Source: Anaerolineaceae bacterium UBA6105 (lineage in GTDB: Bacteria; Chloroflexota; Anaerolineae; Anaerolineales; Anaerolineaceae). From it: a DNA stretch of 54,686 bases. Both the position numbers and the translations under genes were made by a program. The DNA is taken from assembly GCA_002423495.1 (NCBI GenBank), contig DIWN01000080.1, positions 477 through 55,162 of the forward strand. The letters are read 5' to 3'. The notes beneath the pieces were generated by a model. That model ran no database searches and was not told the origin of the DNA. It saw only the letters and a program-made list of their open reading frames with translations. This document shows, one piece after another, positions 31,705 through 40,411 of this stretch. The stretch's first letter is position 1, and each line of letters starts with the position of its first letter.

Positions 31705-33225
31705 ATGAAGCGATCACGCTACTCTCCCCGGCGGAAGAAATCCCCCTCCCTGCGTTGGCTGCCAGCATTTTTTGGCGGCTTATTCCTCCTGTTTGCGATT
31801 TTGATCGCTGTGATCGATTTCATCAATTTCCAGAAGCCTCAGGCAATTTACCCCGAGGGAGTGAGCGTGGAAGGCATCCCCCTGGCGGGGCTTGACCGTG
31901 CCCAGTCAGAAGCACGGCTTGCCGAAGCTTTTTCAGTGCCGGTTGAGCTGCGTTATCGCCAGGCGCGTCTGCAGTTTTCCCCAGAGGAACTTGGTTTCAG
32001 ACCGGACTACTCCGCAACCCTCTCCCAGATTGAAGAAAACCTGCCAAAAAGGTCCTGGTTGAAGCATCTTTGGGGCAAGAGCGAAATTACAAGCCCATTG
32101 GATGCGCCTTTAATCGCTGAGGTTGACATTAATCAGATACAAAGGCTGCTGGAAGACATTATTCCCCCACGCTACGACCGACCCGCCACCGCTGTGGTGC
32201 CTGTCCTTTACAGCACCAATTACACCCCCGGGCAAGCGGGATTTTCATTGCGCTCCTTGCCCGCAGCCGCTTCGGACATCCAGGCAGCCCTGCTCTCACC
32301 TGACCAGCGTGTTGTCACGCTCGACGTCCAGGAAAGCCCAGCCCTGCCGTTGGATCGCGCAAACCTCGAGATATTCCTTAAGCAGACTATTCAGCTCGAG
32401 AAATTCAAGGGATTGATCGAAGTCTACCAGCGCGACCTCACCACGGGTGAGATCATGCATATCGCGCTGCGTGCAAATCAGCACGTGACCCCGGATGTGG
32501 CCTATTCAGCCGCCAGCACCATCAAAATCCCCATCATGGTTTCAACGATGCGCCGCCTGGAGGAACCCATCCCTGCTCAAGCGGGCAATTGGATGTTCCA
32601 GATGATTGCTGAATCGCTCAACCCTCCAGCTGATGGACTGATGAAAGCTTACATGGACAACAATTCCGGACCCCTGATGGTCACCGACGACCTGCGTGAG
32701 TTGGGTTATCAGAACACATTCCTGGCAGGCTACTTTGAACCCGGGTCACCCCTGCTCGAACGCATCAGCACACCCGCCAACGAACGCCGGGACATCTTTC
32801 TCGATCCCGATTTTTATAATCAAACGGTTCCATCCGAAACCGGCGATCTGCTCTGGCGTATCTATCGCTGCGCCAATCAGAACGAACTCATGTTTAACGG
32901 CCAGGTGACAGCATCCGAATGTCAGCAGATGCTCAGTTACTTGCTCGAGAACCGCATCCATGCCCTAATCGAGGCGGGTCTCCCTCCCGAAGGACGCACC
33001 GCTCACAAACACGGCTGGACGAATGACCTGGATGGTCTGATCCACACCATCAGCGACTCGGGCGTGGTCTACACCCCCGGTGGTGATTACGTGCTGGTCA
33101 TTTTTGCCTACACTGAGGAGCAATTTCTTTACGACACAGCCAATCAGCTTTTTGCCAAGCTCTCTCAATCCATATATAATGCTTATAACCCTGAAAATCA
33201 GGCAGCCTGGTATGGCGAAAACTGA
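31705..33225 (+). CDS. Class A beta-lactamase-fold serine hydrolase with membrane anchor
   Basis: Protein of 506 residues. After a basic head, residues about 16 to 40 form a signal anchor (LPAFFGGLFLLFAILIAVID). An extracellular region of about 200 residues (VSVEGIPLAGLDRAQSEARL and so on) resembles the VanW/PG-binding-4 type peptidoglycan-associated domain. The serine hydrolase domain follows, with SxxK as S271-T-I-K274 and a KxG motif at K435-H-G. Such proteins are related to class A beta-lactamases and may act as D,D-peptidases or cell-wall hydrolases; a resistance role is not shown. The frame continues upstream to 31531, but that part is repeat DNA, so the ATG at 31705 is chosen. No ribosome-binding site is seen; TAAAAT ends 7 nt before the ATG, suggesting a leaderless message. 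Confidence 0.85.
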   Translation: MKRSRYSPRRKKSPSLRWLPAFFGGLFLLFAILIAVIDFINFQKPQAIYPEGVSVEGIPLAGLDRAQSEARLAEAFSVPVELRYRQARLQFSPEELGFRPDYSATLSQIEENLPKRSWLKHLWGKSEITSPLDAPLIAEVDINQIQRLLEDIIPPRYDRPATAVVPVLYSTNYTPGQAGFSLRSLPAAASDIQAALLSPDQRVVTLDVQESPALPLDRANLEIFLKQTIQLEKFKGLIEVYQRDLTTGEIMHIALRANQHVTPDVAYSAASTIKIPIMVSTMRRLEEPIPAQAGNWMFQMIAESLNPPADGLMKAYMDNNSGPLMVTDDLRELGYQNTFLAGYFEPGSPLLERISTPANERRDIFLDPDFYNQTVPSETGDLLWRIYRCANQNELMFNGQVTASECQQMLSYLLENRIHALIEAGLPPEGRTAHKHGWTNDLDGLIHTISDSGVVYTPGGDYVLVIFAYTEEQFLYDTANQLFAKLSQSIYNAYNPENQAAWYGEN

Positions 33226-33248
33226 GCCTTTTGGGTTTGGGCACAAAT

Positions 33249-35888
33249 ATGGACCTGATACTGACGCACGAACAAACTGACCTCGACGGTCTCGCTTCTA
33301 TGCTTGGGGCGCATTTACTGCAGCCCAACGCTATAGCTTTGCTTCCGCGCCAGATCAACCGCAATGGCAAAGCCTTTCTACGGCGTTATGCCAACGAACT
33401 ACCCTTTTCTGATTACCAGGCGCTTCCCCGCGAAACCATAAAGAAAGTTTTCCTGGTGGATACCCAATCCCTGGTGACTTTGCGCGGCATGAACGAGCAG
33501 ACCAGGGTTACAGTGCTCGATCACCATCCCCGCAAGGTTCAAGTTCACCCGGATTGGCAGGTTGAACTGCACCGCACCGGCGCCTGCACCACAATTTTGG
33601 TGGAGAAGTTGCGTGAATTAGACACGACACTGACGTCGATCGAAGCCACCCTGATGCTTCTGGGCATCTACGAAGATACCGGTTCGCTGACCTACACCTG
33701 CACAACCCAGCGCGACGCGCTTGCAGTAGCTTTCCTGCTCGAGCAAGGTGCCGATCTCAACATTGCCTCCGTTTACCTCAACCCACCGCTTTCAAACGCG
33801 CAGCAACAGCTTTACGACCGCCTGTTGAAGGACCTGGTTCAGTTGGACATCGAAGGTTACAGCATTTTGGTCGCCAAGGCGATGGCAAAGGACCTCAACG
33901 ATGAGATCTCAACGGTCGCTCACAAAATGCGCGAATTTCTCGATCCTGACGGTCTGGTTTTGTTAGTTTCCACGCGCCAGGGAATTCGCCTGGTTGCCCG
34001 CTCCACCACCGACAACGTGAATATGGCGCAATTGGCAATTCGATTTGGAGGTGGCGGACACAAGCGGGCTTCTTCCGCGCTGATTCGAGAAGAAGGCCGT
34101 TCGAGCGCCGACATCACTGACGCAAGACTGGCTGAGGTCACCCTCCGCGTGATCGAATTCATCCCACAGATAGTCACACCCAGCATCAAGGTCGGACAGA
34201 TGATGTCTAAAAACCCCCTGACCCTTAACCCTGACATCAGTGCGGTGGAAGCGGCTGAGTTGATGAAGCGTTATGGATTTGAAGGCTATCCGGTGGTGGA
34301 AAACAAACAGTTGGTAGGTTTGCTCACCCGCCGAAATGTGGACCGCGCGATTGCACACAACCTCAGCAAAACCGCTGGAGATCTGATGATTGCCGGTTCA
34401 GTCAGCGTCTATCCGGATGATCCGATTTCAAAACTGAAAGAACGCATGGCAACCAGCGGTTGGGGGCAAGTGCCAGTTCTGGATCCTTATACCAAAGAAA
34501 TTATCGGCATTGTCACGCGCACCGACCTGATCAGCACGCTCAATCACGATGACGAGCTTCCGACTCAAAATGAGATTGCTGAGTTACTCTCCGAGGCGCT
34601 TCCGCCCGCGCGTAAAGCGCTGCTTGAGGCAGTCGCGAATGAAGCTTACGAACAAAGCGTGCAGGCCTTTATCGTGGGTGGATTTGTGCGCGATTTGTTG
34701 CTGCAATTGCCCAGCCAGGATTTTGACATCGTTATCGAAGGCGATGCGATGGCCTTCGCCGAACACCTCGCCCGGCAATTTGGCGGCCGCGTGGTGGCGC
34801 ACCGGCGTTTTGGTACTGCCAAATGGATTCTTGACCCGGAAGGTCTTGAAGCTGCGCTCAATGGAAAGAAAACGGACGGCTTTAGCAGGGCTGACATCCC
34901 GGAGCATCTTGACCTGATCACCGCCCGCACCGAGTTTTACAACAAACCTGCTGCCCTGCCAACAGTGGAGCGCAGCAGCATCAAAATGGACCTCCATCGC
35001 CGGGATTTCACCATCAACACCCTGGCATTACGCCTGGACGGCAACCATTTTGGCAAGATCTTCGATTTTTGGGGTGGTTACAGCGACCTGCAGCAAAAGC
35101 AAGTCCGGGTGCTGCATGCTTTGTCCTTCGTGGACGATGCTACCCGTATGCTCAGGGCAGTCCGTTTCGCCACCCGCTTCAATTTCGAGATTGAGCTTCA
35201 GACGCTCAGCCTCATCGAAGCCAGCCTGCCTCTTATTGCAGAGCTTAGCGGGGCACGGCTCACGCATGAATTTGAGTTGATCTTCAATGAAACCAAGGCA
35301 CCAGAAATGCTCAGGCAGCTCGGATTGTTGGGCGTATTACCCGCCATCCATCCCGCCCTGCCCTGGGATGACCAAACCACCAGCCGCCTGGGGCGCGGGC
35401 TTATGTCGCTCTCACGAGCCGGCAAAATCCCCACCCCGGAAGAAAAATTGCCCATATCCTGGTGCTTATGGCTGCAGGATTTGCCTCCTGAAGATTTGCA
35501 CGCTGTTGGGCGCCGCTTGCGCCTCTCCGCGAAGTTGCTGGGCTGGATCGAACAAACGCAAAAATTAAGGCAGCTCCTGCCCACGTTGTCAGGGCAAGGC
35601 CCAAGCCAAATAACAAATAACCTTCAGGGCTTCCACGACATCCCGATCAATGCGGTGTTCTCCGCCTGCGACCAACCCGACTTGCGCCAGATTCTGCAAA
35701 TCTACCAGGATGAATACAGGCACGTCCGCCAGGTTACGACAGGCAATGACCTGCGCGCGCTTGGGCTGCCTCCCTCGCCGCGCTACAACGTGATCCTGGG
35801 TGCCCTCAAACAAGCCTGGCTGGATGGTCAGGTACAATCTGAGGCAGAAGAAAAAGATCTCCTAAACAGGCTTCTTGAACAGGTATGA
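33249..35888 (+). CDS. DHH-CBS-nucleotidyltransferase fusion (CCA/poly(A) polymerase type)
   Basis: An 879-residue protein with three parts. Residues 1 to about 300 are a DHH/DHHA1 phosphoesterase with HEQTDLDGLASML, VLDHHP, GIYEDTGSLTY and GGGGHKRASSA. Residues about 310 to 430 hold two CBS domains (MSKNPLTLNPDISAVEAAEL; GDLMIAGSVSVYPDD). Residues about 455 to 879 are a class II nucleotidyltransferase with FIVGGFVRDLLL, the metal pair in SQDFDIVIEG, RRDFTINTLAL and DDATRMLRAVRFATRF. The last part adds A or CCA to tRNA 3' ends; the first may trim RNA ends or cleave nanoRNA or cyclic dinucleotides. This fusion is known in several phyla. A TTG six codons upstream is possible, but the DHH motif starts right after the ATG. 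A GNAT gene overlaps its stop. Confidence 0.92.
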   Translation: MDLILTHEQTDLDGLASMLGAHLLQPNAIALLPRQINRNGKAFLRRYANELPFSDYQALPRETIKKVFLVDTQSLVTLRGMNEQTRVTVLDHHPRKVQVHPDWQVELHRTGACTTILVEKLRELDTTLTSIEATLMLLGIYEDTGSLTYTCTTQRDALAVAFLLEQGADLNIASVYLNPPLSNAQQQLYDRLLKDLVQLDIEGYSILVAKAMAKDLNDEISTVAHKMREFLDPDGLVLLVSTRQGIRLVARSTTDNVNMAQLAIRFGGGGHKRASSALIREEGRSSADITDARLAEVTLRVIEFIPQIVTPSIKVGQMMSKNPLTLNPDISAVEAAELMKRYGFEGYPVVENKQLVGLLTRRNVDRAIAHNLSKTAGDLMIAGSVSVYPDDPISKLKERMATSGWGQVPVLDPYTKEIIGIVTRTDLISTLNHDDELPTQNEIAELLSEALPPARKALLEAVANEAYEQSVQAFIVGGFVRDLLLQLPSQDFDIVIEGDAMAFAEHLARQFGGRVVAHRRFGTAKWILDPEGLEAALNGKKTDGFSRADIPEHLDLITARTEFYNKPAALPTVERSSIKMDLHRRDFTINTLALRLDGNHFGKIFDFWGGYSDLQQKQVRVLHALSFVDDATRMLRAVRFATRFNFEIELQTLSLIEASLPLIAELSGARLTHEFELIFNETKAPEMLRQLGLLGVLPAIHPALPWDDQTTSRLGRGLMSLSRAGKIPTPEEKLPISWCLWLQDLPPEDLHAVGRRLRLSAKLLGWIEQTQKLRQLLPTLSGQGPSQITNNLQGFHDIPINAVFSACDQPDLRQILQIYQDEYRHVRQVTTGNDLRALGLPPSPRYNVILGALKQAWLDGQVQSEAEEKDLLNRLLEQV

Positions 35889-36427
35889 ACCACTGCACAA
35901 CACTTGTGGCTGATTACATCATGCCCTCCGGTGAGCGGATTCGCATCCGCCCTCTGGAAAAAGCAGACTTGCCCGCGCTGGAATGGGACGGGGAATATGC
36001 CCATTTTCGCCGGCTTTACCAACAGCATTATGAGAACAGCCTCGGCGGAAATACCCTGATTTGGGTGGCTGAAAACGCCAACGCGGAGGTAATCGGCCAG
36101 GTTTTTATATTACTGCTTTCGCGTCAGCGTGAACTTGCCGATGGAGTTTTGCAGGCATACCTTTTTTCTTTCCGCATAAAACCCCTGTTTCGCAACCAGG
36201 GACTGGGCGGTTTTATGCTTGAAATGGCTGAAGGCTTTCTTAGGGATAGAGGCTTTCGCTTCCTGAGGTTGAACGTGGCACGCGCCAACCCCCTGGCACG
36301 CCGTATGTATGAGAAACACGGTTATTGCATGATGGGTCCTGACCCGGGAATCTGGCGTTATCAGGACCAATTTGGTGAGTGGCAGACCTGCCATGAACCA
36401 GCCTGGAAGATGATCAAAAAACTATAA
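35885..36427 (+). CDS. GNAT family N-acetyltransferase
   Basis: Predicted acetyl-CoA-dependent acetyltransferase of 180 residues. The fold shows IRPLEKADLPALEW at the start, motif A as FRIKPLFRNQGLGGFML (the Q-x-x-G-x-G type acetyl-CoA loop), and FRFLRLNVARANPLARRMYEKHGY as motif B. Acceptor is unknown. The ATG overlaps the stop of the DHH-CBS-nucleotidyltransferase gene (ATGA), so translation is coupled, and a strong terminator follows its stop. Coupling to a tRNA-processing enzyme hints at an RNA or nucleotide context but does not prove it. Confidence 0.88.
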   Translation: MNHCTTLVADYIMPSGERIRIRPLEKADLPALEWDGEYAHFRRLYQQHYENSLGGNTLIWVAENANAEVIGQVFILLLSRQRELADGVLQAYLFSFRIKPLFRNQGLGGFMLEMAEGFLRDRGFRFLRLNVARANPLARRMYEKHGYCMMGPDPGIWRYQDQFGEWQTCHEPAWKMIKKL

Positions 36428-36458
36428 AAAAGCCCGAAGTCATTCTCCGGGCTTTTTT
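36426..36458. terminator. Strong bidirectional intrinsic terminator
   Basis: AAAAAAGCCCG (36426-36436) pairs with CGGGCTTTTTT (36448-36458). It begins inside the last codon region of the GNAT gene and serves the convergent membrane-protein gene on the other strand as well. Confidence 0.93.
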
Positions 36459-36473
36459 ATTAGTTAGATATTT

Positions 36474-37064
36474 TTAAGCTTCTGGCGCTTCAGGGGGTTG
36501 CTGATCTTCAGGTGCCTCAACAGGCTGATCCTCAGATGCCTCTTCAGGCTCTACATTTATCTCGTCAAGTGGCTGGGTAGCTTGCGCATCCCCGATGACT
36601 TTTACGTCCAGCACGACCGGTTTTACGTCCCGCAGCCAGCCAGTAACGGTTTCCTTGATTTCCTCGTAGTCAGCTGGCTTCAGCAATTTTGGTATCCCCA
36701 TCACAGGCTGACCTTCCTTTACCATCAAAGTCATTCCGAATTTGGATTCTTTCGTGGCCGTGATTTCGGCTCGCGGCAAGAAAATATCGGCCGACTTTGG
36801 CTGCGTTTGCTTGATGCCTGTTTCATCCACGATCAATTCATATTGATCCCAGATTGTTTGGCGCTGCCTTAAGGCATTCCATCCAAAAAAAGCAAACATC
36901 ACCACAATCAAACCAAGCATCAGAAAGGTGTTGGTGGTCACCTCCCTGCCGCGATTCATAAAGTAATTCAAGACCAACAAAACTACCAGGGTGATACCAT
37001 ACATCAAAATGATGTTGCGCTTTTGTTCCTTCAGTTTATCCTGATCTAGATGATAACTTTTCAT
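36474..37064 (-). CDS. Two-helix membrane protein with acidic tail
   Basis: Protein of 196 residues that I cannot place in a named family. Two transmembrane helices lie at about 18 to 36 (NIILMYGITLVVLLVLNYF) and 46 to 62 (FLMLGLIVVMFAFFGW). A cytoplasmic domain of about 90 residues follows (YELIVDETGIKQTQPKSADI, then ITATKESKFGMTLMVKEG), which resembles a bacterial PH-like domain. The last 35 residues are rich in Glu, Pro, Ala and Gln with a short internal repeat (EDQPVEAPEDQ). GGAGG stands 6 nt before the ATG at 37064; the in-frame TTG one codon earlier is less well spaced. It is divergent from an esterase gene with a shared promoter region. Confidence 0.75.
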   Translation of the reverse strand: MKSYHLDQDKLKEQKRNIILMYGITLVVLLVLNYFMNRGREVTTNTFLMLGLIVVMFAFFGWNALRQRQTIWDQYELIVDETGIKQTQPKSADIFLPRAEITATKESKFGMTLMVKEGQPVMGIPKLLKPADYEEIKETVTGWLRDVKPVVLDVKVIGDAQATQPLDEINVEPEEASEDQPVEAPEDQQPPEAPEA

Positions 37065-37077
37065 CAAGAACCTCCGT

Positions 37078-37107
37078 TTGGAATAAAATAATTATACTCG
37101 TATAATT
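37078..37107. promoter_or_regulatory. Symmetric divergent promoter region
   Basis: AATTATAC (37090-37097) and GTATAATT (37100-37107) form a palindrome with a 2-bp centre. Each arm contains TATAAT, one per strand. Rightwards, TTGGAA (37078-37083) lies 17 bp before TATAAT (37101-37106) and drives the esterase. Leftwards, TATAAT (37091-37096, complement) would drive the membrane protein, with no clear -35. Confidence 0.6.
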
Positions 37108-37125
37108 TTCTGGACAGGTTCTGAC

Positions 37126-37950
37126 ATGAACAAAGCAGAGTTGGAAACGCATCGGGACCTCAACATTCCCGGACTCAATCGCAGACGGGTGGATGTTTGG
37201 CTGCCTGAAGCCTACCATGCCAATCCAGGCCAGTCTTTTCCCGTCCTGTATATGCAGGATGGGCAGACTGTTTTCGATAGCTGGAAGAAAGGCACAGGAG
37301 GCTGGAAAATTCACCAGGCTATCACCCGCCTTGCGGAGGAAGAAAAGATATTTCCGCCTGTTGTAGTTGCCATCTCAAGTACCCTCAACCGTCCAGGGGA
37401 TTACCTGCCAGCCAAAGCGATGAGCAACTCCAGTGAGTTTGACCTCTCTGAAGAAAACAGCCCGTTAAGGAACGGCGCAACCAGTAAATTAGTATCGGAC
37501 CTCTATCTTGAATGGATGGTTGGCACCCTCAAACCAGCAATCGATCAGCGCTACCGCACCCTCGCCGACCCTGAAAACACCGCCCTGATGGGGTCAAGCC
37601 TGGGCGGATTGATTTCGCTCTATGCCTTATGTGAATATTCCGGGACCTTCGGAAAAGCCGCCTGCCTTTCCACCCATTGGCCAGCGCTTGGAGAGGGAGT
37701 GTTGGACTATCTCAATGAGCACCTTCCCCAACCTGGGCAGCACAAGCTCTATTTTGACCACGGCAGCGAGGGGCTTGACAGCGAATATGAACCCTGGCAA
37801 ACCAGGGTGGATGCCCTTCTGCGCCAGAAGGGATATCGTGAGGGTAAGGATTTTGCAAGCTGGTACTTTGCCGGGGAAGACCATACCACCACGACCTGGG
37901 GAAACAGGGTCCACATACCACTGACATTCCTTTTCGGAACGATTGACTAA
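37126..37950 (+). CDS. Esterase D / IroE-like alpha/beta hydrolase
   Basis: Predicted esterase of 274 residues, probably cytoplasmic since no signal peptide is seen. It opens with a typical beta-sheet start (RRRVDVWLPEAYHANPGQSF, then VLYMQDGQTVFD). The nucleophile is S158 in LMGSSLGGLISLY, the acid is likely in LYFDHGSEGLDSEYE, and the histidine is in GEDHTTTTW. This is the putative esterase (PF00756) layout shared by esterase D, enterochelin esterase-like and related enzymes; substrate unknown. It is read from the right half of a symmetric divergent promoter and appears to be a single gene. The DNA that follows becomes noticeably AT-richer. Confidence 0.88.
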   Translation: MNKAELETHRDLNIPGLNRRRVDVWLPEAYHANPGQSFPVLYMQDGQTVFDSWKKGTGGWKIHQAITRLAEEEKIFPPVVVAISSTLNRPGDYLPAKAMSNSSEFDLSEENSPLRNGATSKLVSDLYLEWMVGTLKPAIDQRYRTLADPENTALMGSSLGGLISLYALCEYSGTFGKAACLSTHWPALGEGVLDYLNEHLPQPGQHKLYFDHGSEGLDSEYEPWQTRVDALLRQKGYREGKDFASWYFAGEDHTTTTWGNRVHIPLTFLFGTID

Positions 37951-38300
37951 TGAATATAAATTTTTTGAATCGAGTGCCTTCTTTTTTAATAAACAAAGCA
38001 AAACTCAATTTCCGACTCAATACAATTGTTATCATTTTTGAAAGTTAAGCAGAACAATTGTAAGTTATTCCCCTTGCACAACCCTCTTAAGGATGACAGA
38101 TGGAAACTGAGACCGCGTCCTGCCAGATGATGTTTTGGACGTTCCTGTCCTTCGGCGATTTTCTCAACAATCGAACGCTTCGTTCCCCATTTAGCAAAGG
38201 GTCTATTGATCCACTGTGCTTCCCACAAAAAATTTTCCAAAATTAAAGGCGTAATGCTTGAGGCCAGCCGACACCAACAAGGCATACCAAACGCATTTCT
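37951..38300. other. AT-rich intergenic stretch without a supported gene
   Basis: The 350 bp between the esterase and the convergent lipoprotein hold one 99-codon frame on the minus strand (37986-38285), whose product has no recognisable features and no ribosome-binding site. ACAATTGT-type short palindromes occur near 38023 and 38053. No terminator with a clear stem and U-run was found. Confidence 0.5.
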
Positions 38301-39542
38301 CTAATCCTCAATACCGACGAGTGATCCAGAGATTACGGTATCGAGTGGGATTTTACATAGGTAACTGGAAAAATCGGAGAAATTCGCGATTTCTCGAAAA
38401 TTGAAAATGACATTATCATGATCAATGTAAGCATCAGCGGCGTATATGTTATCAATCCCAATCTTAATCGCGTAAACTTCCCAACCATCAAGGGAGTACA
38501 AGATCACCGAATTCATAGTACGATCCTTTCCCGTCGATGCTTGCGCAATCGCAAAACCATTAGAGATTATTGGATCGTAGGCATCTCTCCCGGTGATTTC
38601 CCTCACAATCGAGATGCCTGTTTCCATGTTGAAAACAGTAAAACTAAATGGTTCTTCAAAACGATTGCTGTTTTTCCAGATCAGATAGGGATACTCCATA
38701 CTTGGCATGCTCGCAGGATATTCTTGTTGGAGGTCGATCCAGGCTTTATTTGCTATATCAAATAAGGATAAGTGCAAGGTTGGTTGGTCTTTGGGAGGAT
38801 CATTCTCGATCAAAAGATATCCATTTGAAGCAGAGATCACCGACATAAATGTATCCAAATCGTGATTATCGATCACTAGCGCTGCCTCAGTTGTCTTCAG
38901 ATCGATCGCATACACACTATTGGAATTAATAGCAAAATCATCTTTAAATGTTGATGTTGATAAATACAATATTCCCGAATCAATTGAGGAATAAACATGC
39001 AATGGAACTGAGTTATAAAGTTCTTTATTTGCGATTATTGTATTCGATCCGTCTTCCAGGTTCACAATATGAAAATTCCAATCACCCAGCCCATTTGGCG
39101 AATCTACCATTATGTAACCATACCAGGGATACTCATAATCAATCATCAATAAGTGACCTTGAGAAAACTCGGGAGTGAATATTGGGTAGAGACCGCCATC
39201 TTCAGGTGAAACAAGAGAAATATTATTCTGCTCCAGCACTCCAACGTAGAATTGATCGCCAATATCCTTTGCCTTGTAGATAGTGAGCATTGGAAATTCA
39301 AGGCAGTATTGATCTATTGCTACTTGGTCAAGAAAATAGGTAAACTTCTTTTCAACATCCGGGGCGGGTATATTGGTAGAGTTCAGAACAGGAATCGTGG
39401 TGGCCAGTGGTGGTTCGGTCAACGTTGGATCACTTGCGGTTTTGTATGGGATTGACTCAGTCTGGAATCTTCCTGCAGAGCACCCTGCTCCGAAGGATAA
39501 AAACATCAATGCTGAGATAAACAGATTGATTTTTGTTCTCAT
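38301..39542 (-). CDS. Secreted lipoprotein of unknown function, propeller-like
   Basis: A 413-residue exported lipoprotein; lipobox FGAGC puts the lipidated Cys at residue 21, and a Thr/Pro-rich linker follows. The mature part consists of repeating beta-strand blocks with YGYIMVDSPNGLGDW, GILYLSTSTF, SVYAIDLKTTEAALVID and ILYSLDGWEVYAIKI, the rhythm of a beta-propeller (blades of about 45 residues). I recognise no enzyme motif. The gene is AT-richer than the housekeeping genes nearby. A C39-like peptidase gene ends 70 nt upstream on the same strand, so the two may be cotranscribed. Confidence 0.75.
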   Translation of the reverse strand: MRTKINLFISALMFLSFGAGCSAGRFQTESIPYKTASDPTLTEPPLATTIPVLNSTNIPAPDVEKKFTYFLDQVAIDQYCLEFPMLTIYKAKDIGDQFYVGVLEQNNISLVSPEDGGLYPIFTPEFSQGHLLMIDYEYPWYGYIMVDSPNGLGDWNFHIVNLEDGSNTIIANKELYNSVPLHVYSSIDSGILYLSTSTFKDDFAINSNSVYAIDLKTTEAALVIDNHDLDTFMSVISASNGYLLIENDPPKDQPTLHLSLFDIANKAWIDLQQEYPASMPSMEYPYLIWKNSNRFEEPFSFTVFNMETGISIVREITGRDAYDPIISNGFAIAQASTGKDRTMNSVILYSLDGWEVYAIKIGIDNIYAADAYIDHDNVIFNFREIANFSDFSSYLCKIPLDTVISGSLVGIED

Positions 39543-39612
39543 TTGATGATCTTTTCTACTTAGAGAGTGCTGTTATCCGGAAAGAACCTATTTCCGCAAA
39601 GCGCAGAGCAAA

Positions 39613-40371
39613 TTACCAGGATTGAACATTATTCCAATTAACAAAACTCCAAATAGCATCCAAAGTAACTATATTAAAATATGGGCCACTATAACCCGCC
39701 AACTTTGACGCTGTATCAACATAATAAACCATTTTGTCGGAAAAAACCTGGTAACTATAATCATAACCATACAAGGTTATGATGTGAGAGGTGGAGTAGC
39801 CATTCCATCCTCTCATATAAGTGGTAAAAACCCCGGTAATAAGTGCGTAACCCTGATCAACATCAGTTTTCAGCCAACTTGCCAGTTCATCTTTGCTTTC
39901 GGCGATATCAGTCCAATAAAAATCAGAATCAAGGTATTTATTTAAACAATCCGTGACATTGGTCATATATACCCCCCAACGGGGAATTATTTGTTCGCAT
40001 TCAGCTATCTCATTCAATTCAGGAATTTCAGTGGTCCTTGCCCTCAAAGCAATTTGGGTGGACGAGGGACCACAATAGTTAACATAATTTGAATCTTCAG
40101 GTTCTCGAAATTGCCCCATGGTGCCAACATACAAAACTTCTCTTAAGATATCTGCAGCTTGAATTTGATTTCGCCTGACCTGGTTCAACTTCTGTTGATA
40201 CATCCGATCATTAGTGTCAGGAAATTTGCTATTTGGTGGTAGCGATCCATTGATTGGATTAGGTCCCTGGGCGTTCGATGGCGTGGAAATAGTCAAAATG
40301 GCAAAGGCAAAAAGAATCGTGAGGAAAGCCTTTTTGACAATATACCAACTCCTTTTATTCATACAGGTCAT
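39613..40371 (-). CDS. Secreted C39-like cysteine peptidase
   Basis: Exported protein of 252 residues. A signal peptide (VKKAFLTILFAFAILTISTP, cut near SNA-QG) precedes the mature part. A papain-like catalytic set is visible: C100 in VNYCGPSSTQIALRA, H196 in YSTSHIITLYGYDY and D219 in VYYVDTAS. That order and spacing fit the peptidase C39-like family, whose members cleave leader peptides or cell-wall or surface proteins. No ATP-transporter domain is attached. AAGGA stands 5 nt before the ATG at 40371; a Met three codons in has no such site. It sits between a dead transposase and a lipoprotein gene in AT-rich DNA, which suggests acquisition by transfer. Confidence 0.75.
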   Translation of the reverse strand: MTCMNKRSWYIVKKAFLTILFAFAILTISTPSNAQGPNPINGSLPPNSKFPDTNDRMYQQKLNQVRRNQIQAADILREVLYVGTMGQFREPEDSNYVNYCGPSSTQIALRARTTEIPELNEIAECEQIIPRWGVYMTNVTDCLNKYLDSDFYWTDIAESKDELASWLKTDVDQGYALITGVFTTYMRGWNGYSTSHIITLYGYDYSYQVFSDKMVYYVDTASKLAGYSGPYFNIVTLDAIWSFVNWNNVQSW

Positions 40372-40411
40372 AACAATCCTTAGAGAATTTAAGTAATATT
40401 ATAACTGAGAG

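Noticed and set aside
31705..33225. Antibiotic-resistance beta-lactamase
   Set aside because: The SxxK and KxG motifs fit the fold, but the membrane anchor and long wall-associated region point to a cell-wall role, and resistance cannot be inferred.
37986..38285. 99-codon minus-strand frame between esterase and lipoprotein
   Set aside because: No start signal, odd composition and no recognisable domain; it may be a decayed gene but cannot be supported.
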